64,000 nt of DNA from Trichobilharzia szidati. Its lineage: Eukaryota; Platyhelminthes; Trematoda; Strigeidida; Schistosomatidae. The DNA lies in contig OX235279.1 of the NCBI GenBank assembly GCA_944472155.2, positions 60,175,564-60,239,563 on the forward strand. The letters run 5' to 3'. The notes beneath the pieces are model-generated. The model saw only the letters and a list, made by a program, of their open reading frames with translations, had not been told where the DNA came from and did not search any database. Below, in pieces: positions 26,701-39,391 of the stretch; position 1 is the first letter of the stretch, and each line of letters begins with the position of its first letter. The position numbers were made by a program, and so were the translations under genes.

Positions 26701-27980
26701 TACCAAAGACTGTAGGTCACTCGTTATCCACCCAAGTTTTTCCGCTTCAACTTTCACCAGATGTTTTCAGATCGCCTAGTTATCTCCAATAAATTCTTTC
26801 TGAGAAAGATATCACTAACCAGAAATGGGGATTATAATATTAAATGATAGGTATTTTTCAGTCCAGATTGGCTTCATGATAAATTTTATGTAGGCTTGGA
26901 ATAGCGTCGCTCACTGATGTTTTCAATCCCAATCTATATTTTAGTTTTTATGTTTCAGCATATTAGATTCGGTTCATATTCTTAGGGAGAAATGTTCACA
27001 CGCTCACGGAGCTTTTAGTTTGTGCCGGAATGTTCACTGGAGCAAATCTGGCGTCGATTGGGGTCAGGGTTAATGCTGAAAGAAAGTTTACTGTCGCATA
27101 AACCCATTCCATCTTATGGAGACACTCTGGAAAAAAACACTTAATTGGATTCTACACTGCAAAATTTTTACTTTCTATGAGACTGAAGACTTTATTGGGG
27201 AGAAGCGAAAACATCTCCCCATTTAATAAATTTAGTATTTGCTATCAAATTACACTGCTAGGTAGAATTAAACGGAGTCGTTATTTATAACTTCGACAGT
27301 AAAATTTATTTGTTGTTTTTATCTTCTACTCAAATCCTCTCACTGGTCTGTATTCACAGACACTTACCTAATGAAATTCGTCATCATACTAACTCGACGC
27401 TATCGGAATTGTTCGAATTACGCTGATGTGCTGAGAGAAGCAAATTTTAGCGGAACAGAAGTTAGCGTTTTTACCGGATTACTTAAGCCAAGGAATTATT
27501 TTGCTTTGATTTGTAGTAGTGAAACAGGACCTACTTCAACTTGACTAGTTTCACCAGCCCTCACACAATAAGTGTGATCCATAACCGCCTAGTGTACAAA
27601 ATGTCCCGAATAACCAAGCTTATTACATTGCGTATATTGGTGATGGGATGATAAACAGTGTTCATGTTTTATGTTCGAATTTAGTTGTAGCTTGTCAATC
27701 AAGTTCTCAGTGTCAACATTAAGCTGAGTGGTGCAACGCTTTAATGCATTGTATTTCATAATAGGATATTATGGTCTGGTTGGTCTGAACCGCTGCTGGA
27801 GACAGCGTAAAGTTTAGTGGTAAATTTCATCACGATGTTAAAGGGCTAATTGATTAGTCGTTTGACTACCTAGGTTAAAACTGGTGATTAAAATCCATCT
27901 CAATAAGAAAATCACAAAATTAACAGTTTGTCAGACACTGTTAGATTCCATATACTTATAAAGAAGAGCTTCTATTATTG
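26701..27980. other. no recognised gene
   Basis: AT-rich DNA. The first part may continue the decayed retroelement; the rest shows nothing identifiable. Confidence 0.4.
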
Positions 27981-28200
27981 TCATATAATGCTAATCATGG
28001 TGATTAGAATGCTTACCAACCATGCATAGGGTTCAGATTAGATTCCTCGTAGGCACACTCGTAACTCCACCTAGTTTACTAACGATAATAAGGCTGGAAA
28101 AGGAGGAATGTTAGACGTGAGACTAGAGACGTCACCCAGTAAAATCACCATCACAGCTAATGAAACTTCAAAAGCGTGAAGTCTTATGTCCCACTCCGAA
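27981..28200 (+). mobile_element. degenerate tRNA-derived SINE
   Basis: A decayed copy of the SINE at 21571. The tRNA part survives as CTTACCAACCATGCATAGGG, then a broken B box. The 3' part ATGAAACTTCAAAAGCGTGAAG followed by TCTTATGTCCC corresponds to the tail of the better copy. Confidence 0.55.
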
Positions 28201-29116
28201 CTCAAACAATGAAAAAAGGCAGTCGATTATCGTGTACATTAAACGCACTTATTGCCTTCAACAGAATACAAACTTTAATCACTCGATATTTGAATTGTTT
28301 TCTTTTGGAGATTATTCTCGGAGTCATTTTACGCAAAATGTGCACGCTTCACTTGCTGTTTGTGCTACAAGTAAATTATAGTTGATGAAAACGTGTTCAA
28401 TGCTGTGAGGCGTTCTCTGACACTTGAATATTTCACTGACTTAATAATCCATAAATTAGTATTTGTTTGATAGATAAATTTCACAATTTCAACGTTACCA
28501 CACCAATCCAAACCAATTTTAGTTAATAATATTGTTATTGCTTCTTTTTCAGGATCGTTTTGGTTGATTCTACGCAATGTGTGGTACTTTTGACCATTTC
28601 GTGATTTCATCACCCTATATGACTATCACAAATTTTTTCTCTTTTGCGGTTGCAGTGGGCATTTTTCTTTATCCGGCTGTGTTTATTTATTTTCTGAACT
28701 CTAACTTTTCCTTGTTTGTTCTTCTTTTCTACAAAGTATTTTTGTTGATGTATTTGTGTAAACGTACTAAACTGTAAGTGCTATGATACACATTTCATCC
28801 TTAATATAAATATAGGCATTATGAATATTCGAAAATCTGATACATGTAAATCAAGTAAACAGTGTTGTGTAAAGTAGCTTATCCGTCCTCTTTATCACCA
28901 TTGCTTTGTTGTAATGGTGTTCTGATTTTCACGATTCAATCTTACTGTTAGCATGAAATGCTGTTTAGTGTTTTGTTTTTTTCCGATAGTTTGTACTTCT
29001 GACGTTGATACTATCTCAAGGTAATGATATAAAAAGTGGAGAATAATTGATTTTTGATATCTATGGCTTCATTTTTTCCTGTAGGAATGTGAATAGTGAA
29101 TTTCACACTGAAATCT

Positions 29117-29330
29117 TTGAATAGCTCACTGGTAGAAGTGAACCGACTTTCAACCAGAAGGTCCTGTATTCAAGTCCTGCTCAACATAGTATAGCCTGGG
29201 CAGTTGAGTAGTATGATCAGCCTCACACAGGTGTGGCTCATAGCAAAGTACATGAGAAATCTGTTACCAGTAATTGAGTACTAACTCACAAACTAACCAT
29301 TCTGAATACTGTTTGACTTTAAGAATCAGA
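29117..29330 (+). mobile_element. second tRNA-derived SINE, different family
   Basis: Begins with ATAGCTCACTGGTAGAAG, an A-box-like sequence, followed by GTATTCAAGTCC, close to the B-box consensus, at a distance normal for a tRNA gene. The body has no similarity to the other SINE. No second copy was found in the window, so the family call is tentative. Confidence 0.45.
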
Positions 29331-32300
29331 ACAGAATTATCGCGCCTAGCAAAGTTTTAATTCGTTTTTAAAAGTACTTCTTTGTAATTGGATAATATTG
29401 ATAGCATTTACACATTACTTCGTCTTCCAGGAAATCCGATGAAGATGATCAAGTCATGTTTCTAGTCTTTAGTTGATGACCTATAACAAGAATTCACTGC
29501 TCAATGAATTTGAAGGAATGGTTCGTGTTTTGAAAAGTTGTGACTCGTTCTAAATAGCTAACTTTCGTTTAGTGACCTGTGTGCTGATAATTCACAAAAG
29601 TTGCCTCAAAGTACCTGATTCACAGAGGTGTGTTATAAATGACGTCGGTGGATACATTTCATACTTTGCATTAATGTCACAGTTCATTGTTCCAGTCTTC
29701 GAAACTCCACAAATAAAAAATACACGCAGAAATGAACTGACATTAGAAGAGATGCACATAAATTATGGAATTTAGGTTACTGAAGATCTTTCGGAGTGTA
29801 GAGACTCCCTTGGCATTGACTCACGTAAACTCATTACTGGCATACCTATATTATCTAATAGTTTCACTATACATGTTTCACTGAGCTCTTGACAGAATTA
29901 CAAAATTTGTGAAGAAATTTATCACCTTGAACCATCTTCAGTATTAGTATATCCATTCAAAATGTTGACAGTAAATATTTTAGTGCACTGCATTTCAAAC
30001 TATATCGATGTAAATTCAGTTAGAAAAGTATCTTATGTATATATTCGACATGTGGATCAGAAGTAAATTACATTTTGAATAGAAATAATATACATTTGGA
30101 ATATTTGTCGATGCTGTTAGAGTCGTAATCTATAATACCTAAGTTATTGATACGCATACTTTGCACGCAATCATTGTCCCTCATAGATTTCGGGCTGTTT
30201 ATTTGCTGATAACTGCTATGTATCGCTTAATGTTGTTAAAACGTAGACCAACATACTATTTTGGCCGGGTCATTTTATGCAAAGGTTGACGCTCTTCGTG
30301 TTTTTATTCCTAGATTGTAATATATGGATTTATGGTTATCGAATAGTATTCATTGCGAAAAACGTAACTAGATACCTTTTTACAGTCCAAAATTACATTT
30401 TTTCGCCAGTGGACTAATTAACGTGCGTGGTCTTGAAATGAAATTTTTTTGATGTTGACTTGGACGTTACTAAAACTGAATTCAAGGTAGATGTCTGTTT
30501 ACCTTTTGATTTGTGGTCGTCTTGAAAAAAGAGTCATAACTCTGTTTCTGTTACTGTTGATGTGTACTGCGTTCCAGTTGCAACGAAAGAAACACTGACC
30601 AGTGGCTTTCTAGAAATCAGTTGAGGCTTTTCAAATCAAACACAAACATTTTTAAAGGATGCATTTGTATTCTTAAGTTGTTAAATAACACCTAAATGAA
30701 CAAAAGTACAGTTTATTGTATAGTCGTTGATGTGCCAGAAGTTTTAGAGAAGGGTTTCAGAAGCTCCAATCACTTTTTTCACCAGTAACTAAGTGGATAG
30801 TTTTAATTCTGATTGTCCTCAGGTATAAAAGAATGAGTTCTTTTGAACTGGCCATGTTAGCTCTATAGGCAGAAAACAAGAAAGGTTTCCGTTATTTTCA
30901 TTTTGTTAATCGTTAAGACTTGTATATTTTGTTTGTTTTTATTAAGGTTCACTGATTCTGACATATAATTTAGAAAAGTGAATACTTGTCGATTTTTATT
31001 CACAAATTAAGTTAATTTAAAGTGTTTTTGTATTGCGAGAACCAATGAAAGATAAACCTGCGCTTTTAGTATTTAAAAATTTGATGAGTAGGGAAATTCT
31101 TGTCCGAGTACAGTAAGCGTAACTCGTATATGATCGTGTAATAAAACCTGTGTGAACCTAATTGTCCAAAAAGTGACAGTTGCGGATTATGAGCTTCTTC
31201 TAGTAATTTCGTGGTTAAGCGTAATGAAAATAAACATAAATGGTGAATCAAATTACATTTGCTAAAATTGGCTTGGAGTTTATGTTGCGTAATATTTCTC
31301 TCAAGTCTTATGCAAAGTCAACATTGATTTTAAAAAAAGTAGATAAATAAACAGTTAGGAAAAGAGACTAAATTCAATCTATGAGTAATTAACACACCTT
31401 TAAACAGAGGTAGTTAAAATCCGAATAAATATCACTTCACTATGGTTTGCACGTGAAATCAATCAAAGCCCAAAATGATTATATTACTTAGTCATTAAAA
31501 TACCAGAAATCAGTTGGTGTGTGAACAAGTTCTCGCCGTATGCATAATTTTAAATTCACAGTTCTTACACCAAGCACTTCTCCGGAATGTTAATGCCATG
31601 TAGTAATTGACTTGATAGATAGCTTCGAAAGATGTGTTTAGTCTAGTGGAGTGGTTTGTCTCACTTAGATGTACACATTCGAAGCTACTGATTGTTTCCA
31701 ATTGACCTTGGTTCGAAAAACCTTAAGTAGTACGATGGAAGTTCAGCCTATAACTCCCTATATGTTTGTATAGTTGTAAGACCCCGTATTTTGTACTCAA
31801 AAGAAGGATGATCCCAACACCAAAACACATTCTAAAAATGACTAGAAAGCTGTACACAAAATATTGGATTTTCTTTATGCTGCAGCTTCTTAGGGACAGA
31901 TTGAGCTGCAATCCTAGCGGTTCTCTCTACCACATTCTTACTACACTTGCCAGGACAACTGTGCTACATTAAAAACTCACTCATATCCCTGTCTTACATC
32001 TCATGGGAATCCATTTTCTTATTTGTAGGTGCCAGATACTATTTCAGACTTATGTTCTGCCATGGTGGCACGAGGTTACTAAACTTCGTGTAGTGCTCTG
32101 CCTATGTGTATTTTCTGTATATTGACCTACTGACTTTGCGTTTTTAATCGAGTAATATTTCCAACATAGAAATCAGACTTACGCTGGATTTCTAATGTAA
32201 ATGACATGGACCAAACTTATGTAACATCCCAAGTCATTCGTTGAAAGATATCGGTGGAAATAAATTGAAAGGGTCAGATGCCTAACTGTTGAGCTAAACA

Positions 32301-33625
32301 GAAGATTTATTATGAATCATTGGTTTTTACTTCAACTATGGGCCTAACATTAAACCTTAACCTAATTGACTGGTCGTGTTATTAACTTTTTCTTGGTTCG
32401 TATATCGAAACAGTCTTTGTATTCTAACCATGTAATTTGTTGATCATGTAAAATGGCTCTATTTCCCGGTCATTTTCCCTTTTATTGGAGTAAAGAATCT
32501 TGCTTTTTGAGTTTGTCTTGTTAGTGTGGGAATAGTATTCTAGTGACCAGTCATGTGCTGTTTTGTTTTGAGGTGCTGTGAGTGATTAACAGCGTCTATT
32601 CTAGCTTGCTACAGTCAGTATTTTTCAGCCACTTCAAATTCACTGGGGAAGCGTTTAAGGTTTGTCATGGTTACTATATTCCATACATTACTCTCCACCT
32701 TTTCTGTACTACTTTGTATCATTTCATCTAATATAAGATAATCTGCCTATGATCTAAGTTTCAACTCATGGTGTTCTTTCTGTCGGTATTTTCGAATACT
32801 CTAATTTGCATTACTTTCTGCATAATCACTTGAAAACTTGAATGAGCCAATAAAGTAAAACTTTCACACTGAGAATTTTGTCTTTCTTCTTTTGTTCAAA
32901 TCTATCGTGGAATTAATTGTATGAGAATTGATTAAGTTTATAAAATAAAATATTTTCTTATTCGGCCTTGGAAACGAAGTGACAGGACGAACTCGTGGTG
33001 TTTAGTACTAATTGACAAGTGTATAGTCCGTATTGGATTCTCGCTTGCACCGTTCAATTCCGAATCCAGATATTTTAACACTTCGTTCATGGTGCCACGA
33101 CTCACTTTCAGGAGAGGCTAGGGTGCACTGAGTGAAGCCAGATGGCAACCAATTCAGCTATCTATCGATTAAGTGTAAACAGGTACTTATTCAATCAGTG
33201 ATGACTGTTCACTTGATCAGCGGAATTTTGTTATTACCGTATTATTTGAATCGCATTTCTTACCAACTAGTAATGTTTTCGCTTTTATCATAATGTACAA
33301 CCACAAATTATTTAAAAGTGTGAAAAGCTCAACAAAATGTACACCTACCAGATTGTAAGGAAGTTTCGTACGGTAGGTCGTAGACGTTCATATATTCCTT
33401 GATTGATATTAATCCTTCGTATGAAGACACATCCGCAAAGTAGCCAACGACCGCTGAATAAAAAAGCAGATGTATAATAACATTATTTATGATTAGCTTG
33501 GTTTTACTAACTTAATTTCGGTTGTTATTATTGCAAACTTTAATGAAATACAAAATGTTGTAGAAATAAACATCTTGTAGTAATGTTCATAGCAGTCGAA
33601 TTGCTATGGAGGGAAATTATAATTA
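29331..33625. other. no recognised gene
   Basis: More than 4 kb of AT-rich DNA with only short open frames (29572-29775, 31766-31972 and others) and no family motifs. Confidence 0.4.
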
Positions 33626-33626
33626 A

Positions 33627-33700
33627 CGATGGCACAGCGGTTAGGACGCTCGTCAACTATGCACATGGTCCGGGGTTCGATCCCCGGCCGACGCACACCT
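33627..33700 (+). mobile_element. tRNA-like SINE head
   Basis: Shares GATGGCACAGCGGTTAGGAC and ATGCACATGGTCCGGGGTTC with the SINE at 21571, and both A and B boxes are intact. The 5' acceptor strand is missing and the body after 33700 is different, so this is a truncated copy or a related SINE with another tail. Confidence 0.7.
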
Positions 33701-33839
33701 GATATCAATGGTCGGCCTGCTAGATTTGGGCTACGGATATCAAATGCTGAAAATTCCATACTTGTACCAAAATACTGTGTGGAATTAAGCTTTAATAAAA
33801 TTTAGTGTTGAACAGTCTTATCTAAGATAGGTATTTCGG

Positions 33840-34900
33840 ATAAAAATAAAACCATTGTCGTGAACCAATGTCACAGTAAATTTCAACTTCGTGTAGATGA
33901 ACAGCATGAAAAGGAGAATACAGAGCACTGACCAAGTCACTCTACTCGAACTCATGCAGCCAGGTGACAGTTTAGGGAGAATTGTCATCTGAAGTAATGA
34001 TAACAAGTGGTGTCAATCAGGGATGCCCACTATCCCCATTTCTCTTCAATTTCACCATAGATGTACTGGTGGACTTAACCCTAACTGACTTTAGCGACTT
34101 AGGGATTGACTGATTACCACGGTAAAGTCTCGTTGACTTAAAATATGTAGATGATGTAGTCCTCCTAGGTGATGACGCTAACTGACAAAATACAATCTTC
34201 TGAACACCTTGGGCAGCATCTTCGAATGTCTGACATACGACTGGCTCCTGTCAAATGTAAGATGATGCTACAGGACTGGAATACATCGATTCGTAGCTTA
34301 GAGATAGGCAGTGAAGTGTTAGAGCGTTTTGACCACTTCACTTATTTGGGAATTTGCATCAGGCCGAATGGACTGATGGCTGACTAGATCTCAGCAGGAA
34401 TACAGAAGGCTCGTTTAACATTTGATAACTTACGTCATCTCCGGTGTAGACGTAATAACTGTCTGTCAATCAAATGATGTGTATACTGCTCAGCAGTTCG
34501 CTCCATCCTCCTTTATGGCTCTGAGACATGGGCACTGGAAGTGTAAGACGTGAAAAGTCTAGCTGTCTTTGATCACAGGTGTCTTTATACCATGTTAGGT
34601 GGCATAATAGGTTGAGAAATATTGATGTTAGGCGTCGGGTGCTAGTTAAGGAGGGAAAATCAATCTACTAGGTTTTGAAGTTACATCGATTGAGATGGTC
34701 AGGGCATTTGTTACGCAAGTCCAGTCTAGCCATAGCTTTCATCAACGGGCAATGTTAGCTAACATAGGATCAGGTTGGAAAAGAGCTAGTGGTGGTCAAA
34801 AGAAAACATGATATCAGTCAATGAAATTCACAACAGTCAGTTTAAGCCAGCCATGTAGGGAGGTGTAGACTGCTGTCTGGTTGGATTCCTTGGGACGGTA
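33840..34900 (+). pseudogene. non-LTR retrotransposon RT fragment
   Basis: Reads a decayed SGVNQGCPLSPFLFNFTID box (about 34005-34060), LKYVDDVVLLGDD (catalytic, about 34140), SDIRLAPVKCKMMLQD, HFTYLGICIRPNGLMAD and SILLYGSETWALEV at about 34500. It is the same family as 26215-26700 but covers more of the RT. Stops occur after GLMAD and at several places downstream, so it is inactive. Confidence 0.75.
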
Positions 34901-35165
34901 AGAACCAATGACGGCTGGAGACAATAGGTGATATGACTAAAATCGTCGTTGTTAATGACAGCTCAGATGCATTCACTCTTTGTCATCTGTCATATCCAAT
35001 AAAACTCTGTCCTTCATCCGCATTACTATTCTTTCTCTCACACGCACTTAACTTCTGTTTATTATCTTTGTTTACTCTTTTCTCTTGCTTTGTGTGTTAA
35101 ATGGAGGGAGAGTGACAACTGGAACTGCTGCACATCTGTGCAAAGTTCTATGTTAAAACCAGGCA
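34901..35165 (+). repeat. probable 3' UTR of the preceding non-LTR element
   Basis: Follows the RT fragment directly. It shares a T-rich block and GTGCAAAGTTCTA-type sequence with 47716-47885, where the same block occurs without coding sequence, so it belongs to a repeat. Confidence 0.45.
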
Positions 35166-35469
35166 GCATTAAAATTATTCTTAAGTAGGGTTGATTTATC
35201 AGAAATTCGCAGCAGTGATTGGTTTGAACCATCACCTGATACTTAGATTACCTCATTATGTGGAAAACTTCATTTTATTTTTAATTGTTTCCTGTCACAT
35301 CAACATCCCCCTTTAGAACAATATCGATGACACCCTAGCCCATATATATACCACATTGTGTAGCACATGTGTACTTTAGGATAAAACTAGTTACTCTTGT
35401 AACTGTTTATTAGTTCTCTTATATAAACTGATCATTTAACAAGAATGATTAGAGTGGATAATAGTTTTC

Positions 35470-35625
35470 AAACACTTCAGGCTCTACGGTTATAAATCCA
35501 TTAATCTTAGCACACACTAGTCCATAAGGGTAAATTAGCATTATACCTGATGCTGAATTTTCGTGGATGGAATCAAATGCATTTGAAGTACGAGATGGAA
35601 TGGTAGGTCGTTATTATTGATTGTC
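35470..35625 (+). repeat. interspersed repeat, uninterrupted copy
   Basis: Matches the two flanks of the palindromic insertion at 50190-50225 and 51299-51400. Blocks such as CACACTAGTCCATAAGGGTA, AATTAGCATTATACC and ACTTGAAGTACGAGAT-like sequence are shared. It serves as the empty-site reference for that insertion. The repeat itself is of unknown type. Confidence 0.65.
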
Positions 35626-35867
35626 ATTCAAATGAATGTAAACTGCACAGCCAACAGGAGTTGAAATAAAATGCATCATCAGTCACGGGTATCCCAAAAC
35701 ATATTGGAAAATTCTACGGCGTCATCATGTTTATCCAAATCACAAAACTCTTAAAACATCACGCTTTTAACGGTATTGACACTACAAGGACATTATATGC
35801 GCTACAGGAAGTTCCACCAGAAGTACGTGCAAAATTTAAGGATATTACTGTGGTTATCTGAAGCCGG

Positions 35868-37031
35868 TGTTATTATTTTTATTATTATTACTTCCTTGCT
35901 TTCCGAGTGGAACATAGGGCTTCAACAACACATCACTTTGTTCTGCCTTCTGCGGTCCTCTCCATTTGGATCCACGATTGACCATAGTCTCTCATCTCCT
36001 CTTCGCACGATCTCCTCCATGTCACCCTAGGACTATCCGCTTGTCGCTTCCCATTTGGATTCCACTCGAGGGCCTAGTGCACGATGTCGCTTGACAGTTT
36101 TCTCAATGCATGCACGATCCATCTGTATTTTCTCCTACATATTTGTTGAGCGATAAGTTCTTGGTCAGTTTGTTCCCACATTTCCTTGTTAAGTATTCTT
36201 CCTGGCCGGCTTGCCGACCATTTGATATTCAGTATGGAGCCAACGGAGGTAGCTGTTGATAAAAGTCTGCAGTAGCCTGTTAGAAATGCTTTGCGTAACA
36301 CGCAGTGCAAGTTTCTGACCAATTTAGAACAACTGACTGACTGACTGGCTGATTTCACATTTCTGTTGAAAATCCAAATCTTCTTCTTGATGCTGGCTGA
36401 GTGCAGAAGATTTACAAACTGCTTCAGGTTGATGAAGGCACATCTTGTCTTTCCGATTCTGGCTGGCTTTGACATCTCCATCCGTCCCGTCTGCCTGTGG
36501 TTGAAACGATGCTTCTCAGATAAGTGAAGCCAGGAAGTAACTTCTGTCAAATCTCTCCCCTTGATGGTGGTTGTTGTTGCTGGTGGTGGTGGCTGGCTGG
36601 CTGGCTGTCTTCATCACATCCGTCTTCTCTGTGTTCACCTGGAGTCCTGTCTTCGCCTCCCGCTTCTTCAGCCAGTTTGTTGCTTTCCGCCTGCTTCTAA
36701 GTCTTCGAGTCTGTGTGACACTAAACAAATGTCGTCTGAGAAACCCAGATCTTCTAGAGTCTTCTTATCAGTGGTCCAGCGTACTCCTGTCTCCTCGCTC
36801 CTCACAGTCTGACACATAATCCAGTCCACCACAGTTAGGAATATCATCGGTGATAATAGGCAGGCAGCCTTGTCTTACTCCTGTATTCACTTCGAACGCC
36901 TCGCTGAGTTTCCCGTTGTGGATCACCTGACATGTGGCATTGTCATATAGCCAGCTGTTGAATGAGGTTGATAAAGACTTGGGCACTGCACGCCATAGTG
37001 TTGAAGTAGTTTCAAAGTTATTTCTCGGTCA
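35868..37031 (-). mobile_element. RTE-like element, 3' half (continues at 39392-40340)
   Basis: This is the 3' half of a - strand RTE element split by the RTE insertion at 37032-39391. Reading downward from 37031 it continues the RT codons …DREITLKLLQHYG, then [21 protein letters not shown], a damaged catalytic region and the C-terminal part. It ends in the 3' tail, seen on the + strand as TTATTATTTTTATTATTATT at about 35869-35890. Frameshifts and stops make it a dead copy. Confidence 0.8.
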
Positions 37032-39391
37032 TGGGTGTCACCAGACGGGCGAACCAAAAACCAAATTGACTTCATCACAATATCGAGGAAGTGGAGACGC
37101 AGCCTACTGGACACAAGAGCAAGAAGAGGAGCAGACGTTGGCTCAGACCACTACCTCGTACAAGGGACAATCCAAATCAAATTAAAAGCTTTCAGGGAAA
37201 CAGGAGCTGCAGATAGACCACAAGCCAAGTTCAACACTCAAAAGCTGAAGGACCAGGCTACAAAGGACATCTTCATTGCAAACATAAAGGAAAAAGCCGA
37301 GACACAAATCAACACCAACGAAAAGGTCAGCGTCGAAAAGCATTGGAACAAATTGAAAACGGTGTGGAGTCAAACCTGCATGGAAGTCCTAGGCAGAAAA
37401 AAGAGACAGGACAAACAGTGGCTCTCTACGGACACTTGGAAACTAATAGAAGAGAGAAGGGTGGCGAAACAAAAGATTATCCAGTGCACCGACGAGCAAC
37501 AGAAACAGGAGTTGAATGCAAGCTACAATGCACTGAACAAAAGAGTGAAGAAAAGTGCCAGGGAAGACAAAAGAAAATATTGTGAAACCATGGCAAACGA
37601 AGCAGAACAAGCTGCAGGCAAAGGAGACCTCGCTACACTATACCAAACAACTAGGCACCTTTCGGGCAAAAGTTCGACACAGATTAAGCCAATAAAGGAC
37701 GACAATGGAAAGTCAATCACCAAAGAGGTGGAACAGAGGAAGCACTGGGCTGAACACTTCAAAAGACTTCTAAATCGTCCGCCACCTACAACGCGTCCAA
37801 CAATACCAACAACGGAAGCAGAACTACCAATGAACATCGACCCTCCGACGAAATCCGAAGTCCTGAATGCCATCAAGATGCTAAAAGCTGGGAAAGCGCC
37901 AGGACCAGATGGAATCCCAGCAGAAGCTTTGAAAATAGACCCAGAGACAACAGCGGACTTGATGACGCCACTACTAGAGAAGGTGTGGAAAGAGGGCAAA
38001 GTACCCGAGGATTGGAAGAACGGATACCTATTCAAACTGCCAAAGAAAGGAGATTTGAGTCAATGTAAAAACTGGCGTGGAATTATGCTTCTGTCCATTC
38101 CAAGCAAGATACTATGTCGCATCATCCTGGAGAGAATTAAACAAGCCCTAGATGAAAAACTTCGTCCGGAACAGGCCGGATTCAGGAGGAACAAGTCATG
38201 CATTGACCAAATCGCCACCCTACGGATTATCATTGAACAAAGTTTGGAATGGCAGTCACCTCTCTATCTCAACTTCATCGATTTTGAGAAAGCCTTCGAC
38301 AGCGTCGATCGAGAGGTGATTTGGCAACTACTTCGCTACTACGGGGTGCCGCCGACAATTATTCATCTCATCCAACAGCTGTATGACAACGCTGCATGCC
38401 AAGTAATCCACAACGGGAGGCTCACGGAATCCTTTGAAGTGAGGACGGGAGTGAGACAAGGCTGTCTACTGTCACCAATGATCTTCCTGATTGCAGTAGA
38501 TTGGATAATGCGGCAGACAACGGCAACCAACGAGGGAACAGGCATAAAATGGACCGACACAAAAGCCTTGGAGGATTTGGATTTCGCCGATGATATATGT
38601 CTGATTTCCCACAAACTGGAAGATATGCAAGTGAAAAGCAACAAATTGGCAGAAGAAGCAGCAAAGATAGGACTTCAAGTGAACATAGACAAAACAGAGG
38701 TAATGAAGATTCCTGGCCAACATCAACAGCAACAACCGACAACAATCAGCATAAATGGGAGGAACCTGAAGGAAACAACTTCTTTCACCTACCTGGGAAG
38801 CATCGTCTCAACTACAGGAGGAACTGACGAGGATATCAAAGTCAGAATCGGAAAAGCAAGACAAGTTTTCATTTCTCTCAAGTCTATGTGGAGGTCAACA
38901 GCATTCAGCGTCAAAAATAAGATCCGTATTTTCAACTCCAATGTGAAGTCAGTACTACTATACGGATCAGAGACTTGGCGTGTCACAAAGAGCAGCTCAA
39001 ACAAGCTACAGACCTTCATTAACAAATGCCTTCGCTCAATACTCAAGATCAAATGGCCGGAGAGGATCAGCAACAAAGATCTCTGGGAGCGAACCAACCA
39101 GGAACCGATCGTGAAACAAATAGGCAGGAAGAAATGGAGATGGATTGGACACACTCTGAGGAAACCAGCAAGTGACATCACTAGACAAGCCATCGAGTGG
39201 AACCCGAAAGGGAAGCGACGAGTTGGTCGTCCAAGGGTGACCTGGAGGAGATCATGTGAAGAGGAATTGAAAGCGTGTGGGCAGACTTGGAGCCAGGTGA
39301 AAACTACAGCAGAAAACCGAACGCAATGGAGACGCATGGCTGAAGCCCTATGTTCCTCTAGGAATTAAAGGAAATAATAATAATAATAAAA
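37032..39391 (+). mobile_element. RTE-like (SR2-like) element, 5' truncated, inserted in another RTE
   Basis: A 2360-base insert flanked by TTCTCGGTCA at 37022-37031 and 39392-39401. It lacks the 5' part of its ORF, as is usual for target-primed insertions, and ends in an AATAATAATAATAA tail. Removing the insert and one repeat rejoins the reading frame of the host RTE on the - strand, which proves the nesting. Confidence 0.92.
37035..39368 (+). CDS. RTE-type endonuclease/reverse transcriptase, N-terminally truncated
   Basis: The frame is open for 777 codons without a stop; it is open from the insertion point (TGG GTG at 37032), so the listed GTG is not a real start. Residues 1-45 are the C-terminal end of the AP-type endonuclease: SPDGRTKNQIDFI and the catalytic GSDHYLV. 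The RT follows: KAPGPDGIPAEAL, NWRGIMLLSIPSKI, RPEQAGFRRNKSCIDQI, NFIDFEKAFDSVDRE (first catalytic Asp), TGVRQGCLLSP and DFADDIC (near residue 516). The RTE tail domain has TYLGSIVS, LYGSETW, RWIGHTLRKP, WNPKGKRRVGRP and the C-terminal MAEALCSSRN. All visible catalytic residues are present. It looks young, but without the rest of the endonuclease and its 5' UTR it cannot be autonomous. Confidence 0.92.
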   Translation: MSPDGRTKNQIDFITISRKWRRSLLDTRARRGADVGSDHYLVQGTIQIKLKAFRETGAADRPQAKFNTQKLKDQATKDIFIANIKEKAETQINTNEKVSVEKHWNKLKTVWSQTCMEVLGRKKRQDKQWLSTDTWKLIEERRVAKQKIIQCTDEQQKQELNASYNALNKRVKKSAREDKRKYCETMANEAEQAAGKGDLATLYQTTRHLSGKSSTQIKPIKDDNGKSITKEVEQRKHWAEHFKRLLNRPPPTTRPTIPTTEAELPMNIDPPTKSEVLNAIKMLKAGKAPGPDGIPAEALKIDPETTADLMTPLLEKVWKEGKVPEDWKNGYLFKLPKKGDLSQCKNWRGIMLLSIPSKILCRIILERIKQALDEKLRPEQAGFRRNKSCIDQIATLRIIIEQSLEWQSPLYLNFIDFEKAFDSVDREVIWQLLRYYGVPPTIIHLIQQLYDNAACQVIHNGRLTESFEVRTGVRQGCLLSPMIFLIAVDWIMRQTTATNEGTGIKWTDTKALEDLDFADDICLISHKLEDMQVKSNKLAEEAAKIGLQVNIDKTEVMKIPGQHQQQQPTTISINGRNLKETTSFTYLGSIVSTTGGTDEDIKVRIGKARQVFISLKSMWRSTAFSVKNKIRIFNSNVKSVLLYGSETWRVTKSSSNKLQTFINKCLRSILKIKWPERISNKDLWERTNQEPIVKQIGRKKWRWIGHTLRKPASDITRQAIEWNPKGKRRVGRPRVTWRRSCEEELKACGQTWSQVKTTAENRTQWRRMAEALCSSRN

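Noticed and set aside
36561..36819. overlapping + strand open frames of 82-83 codons
   Set aside because: They are antisense to the - strand RTE element; the same frames appear antisense at 18312-18695.
36934..37185. open frames around the RTE-RTE junction as separate genes
   Set aside because: They are shadows spanning the insertion junction at 37031/37032.
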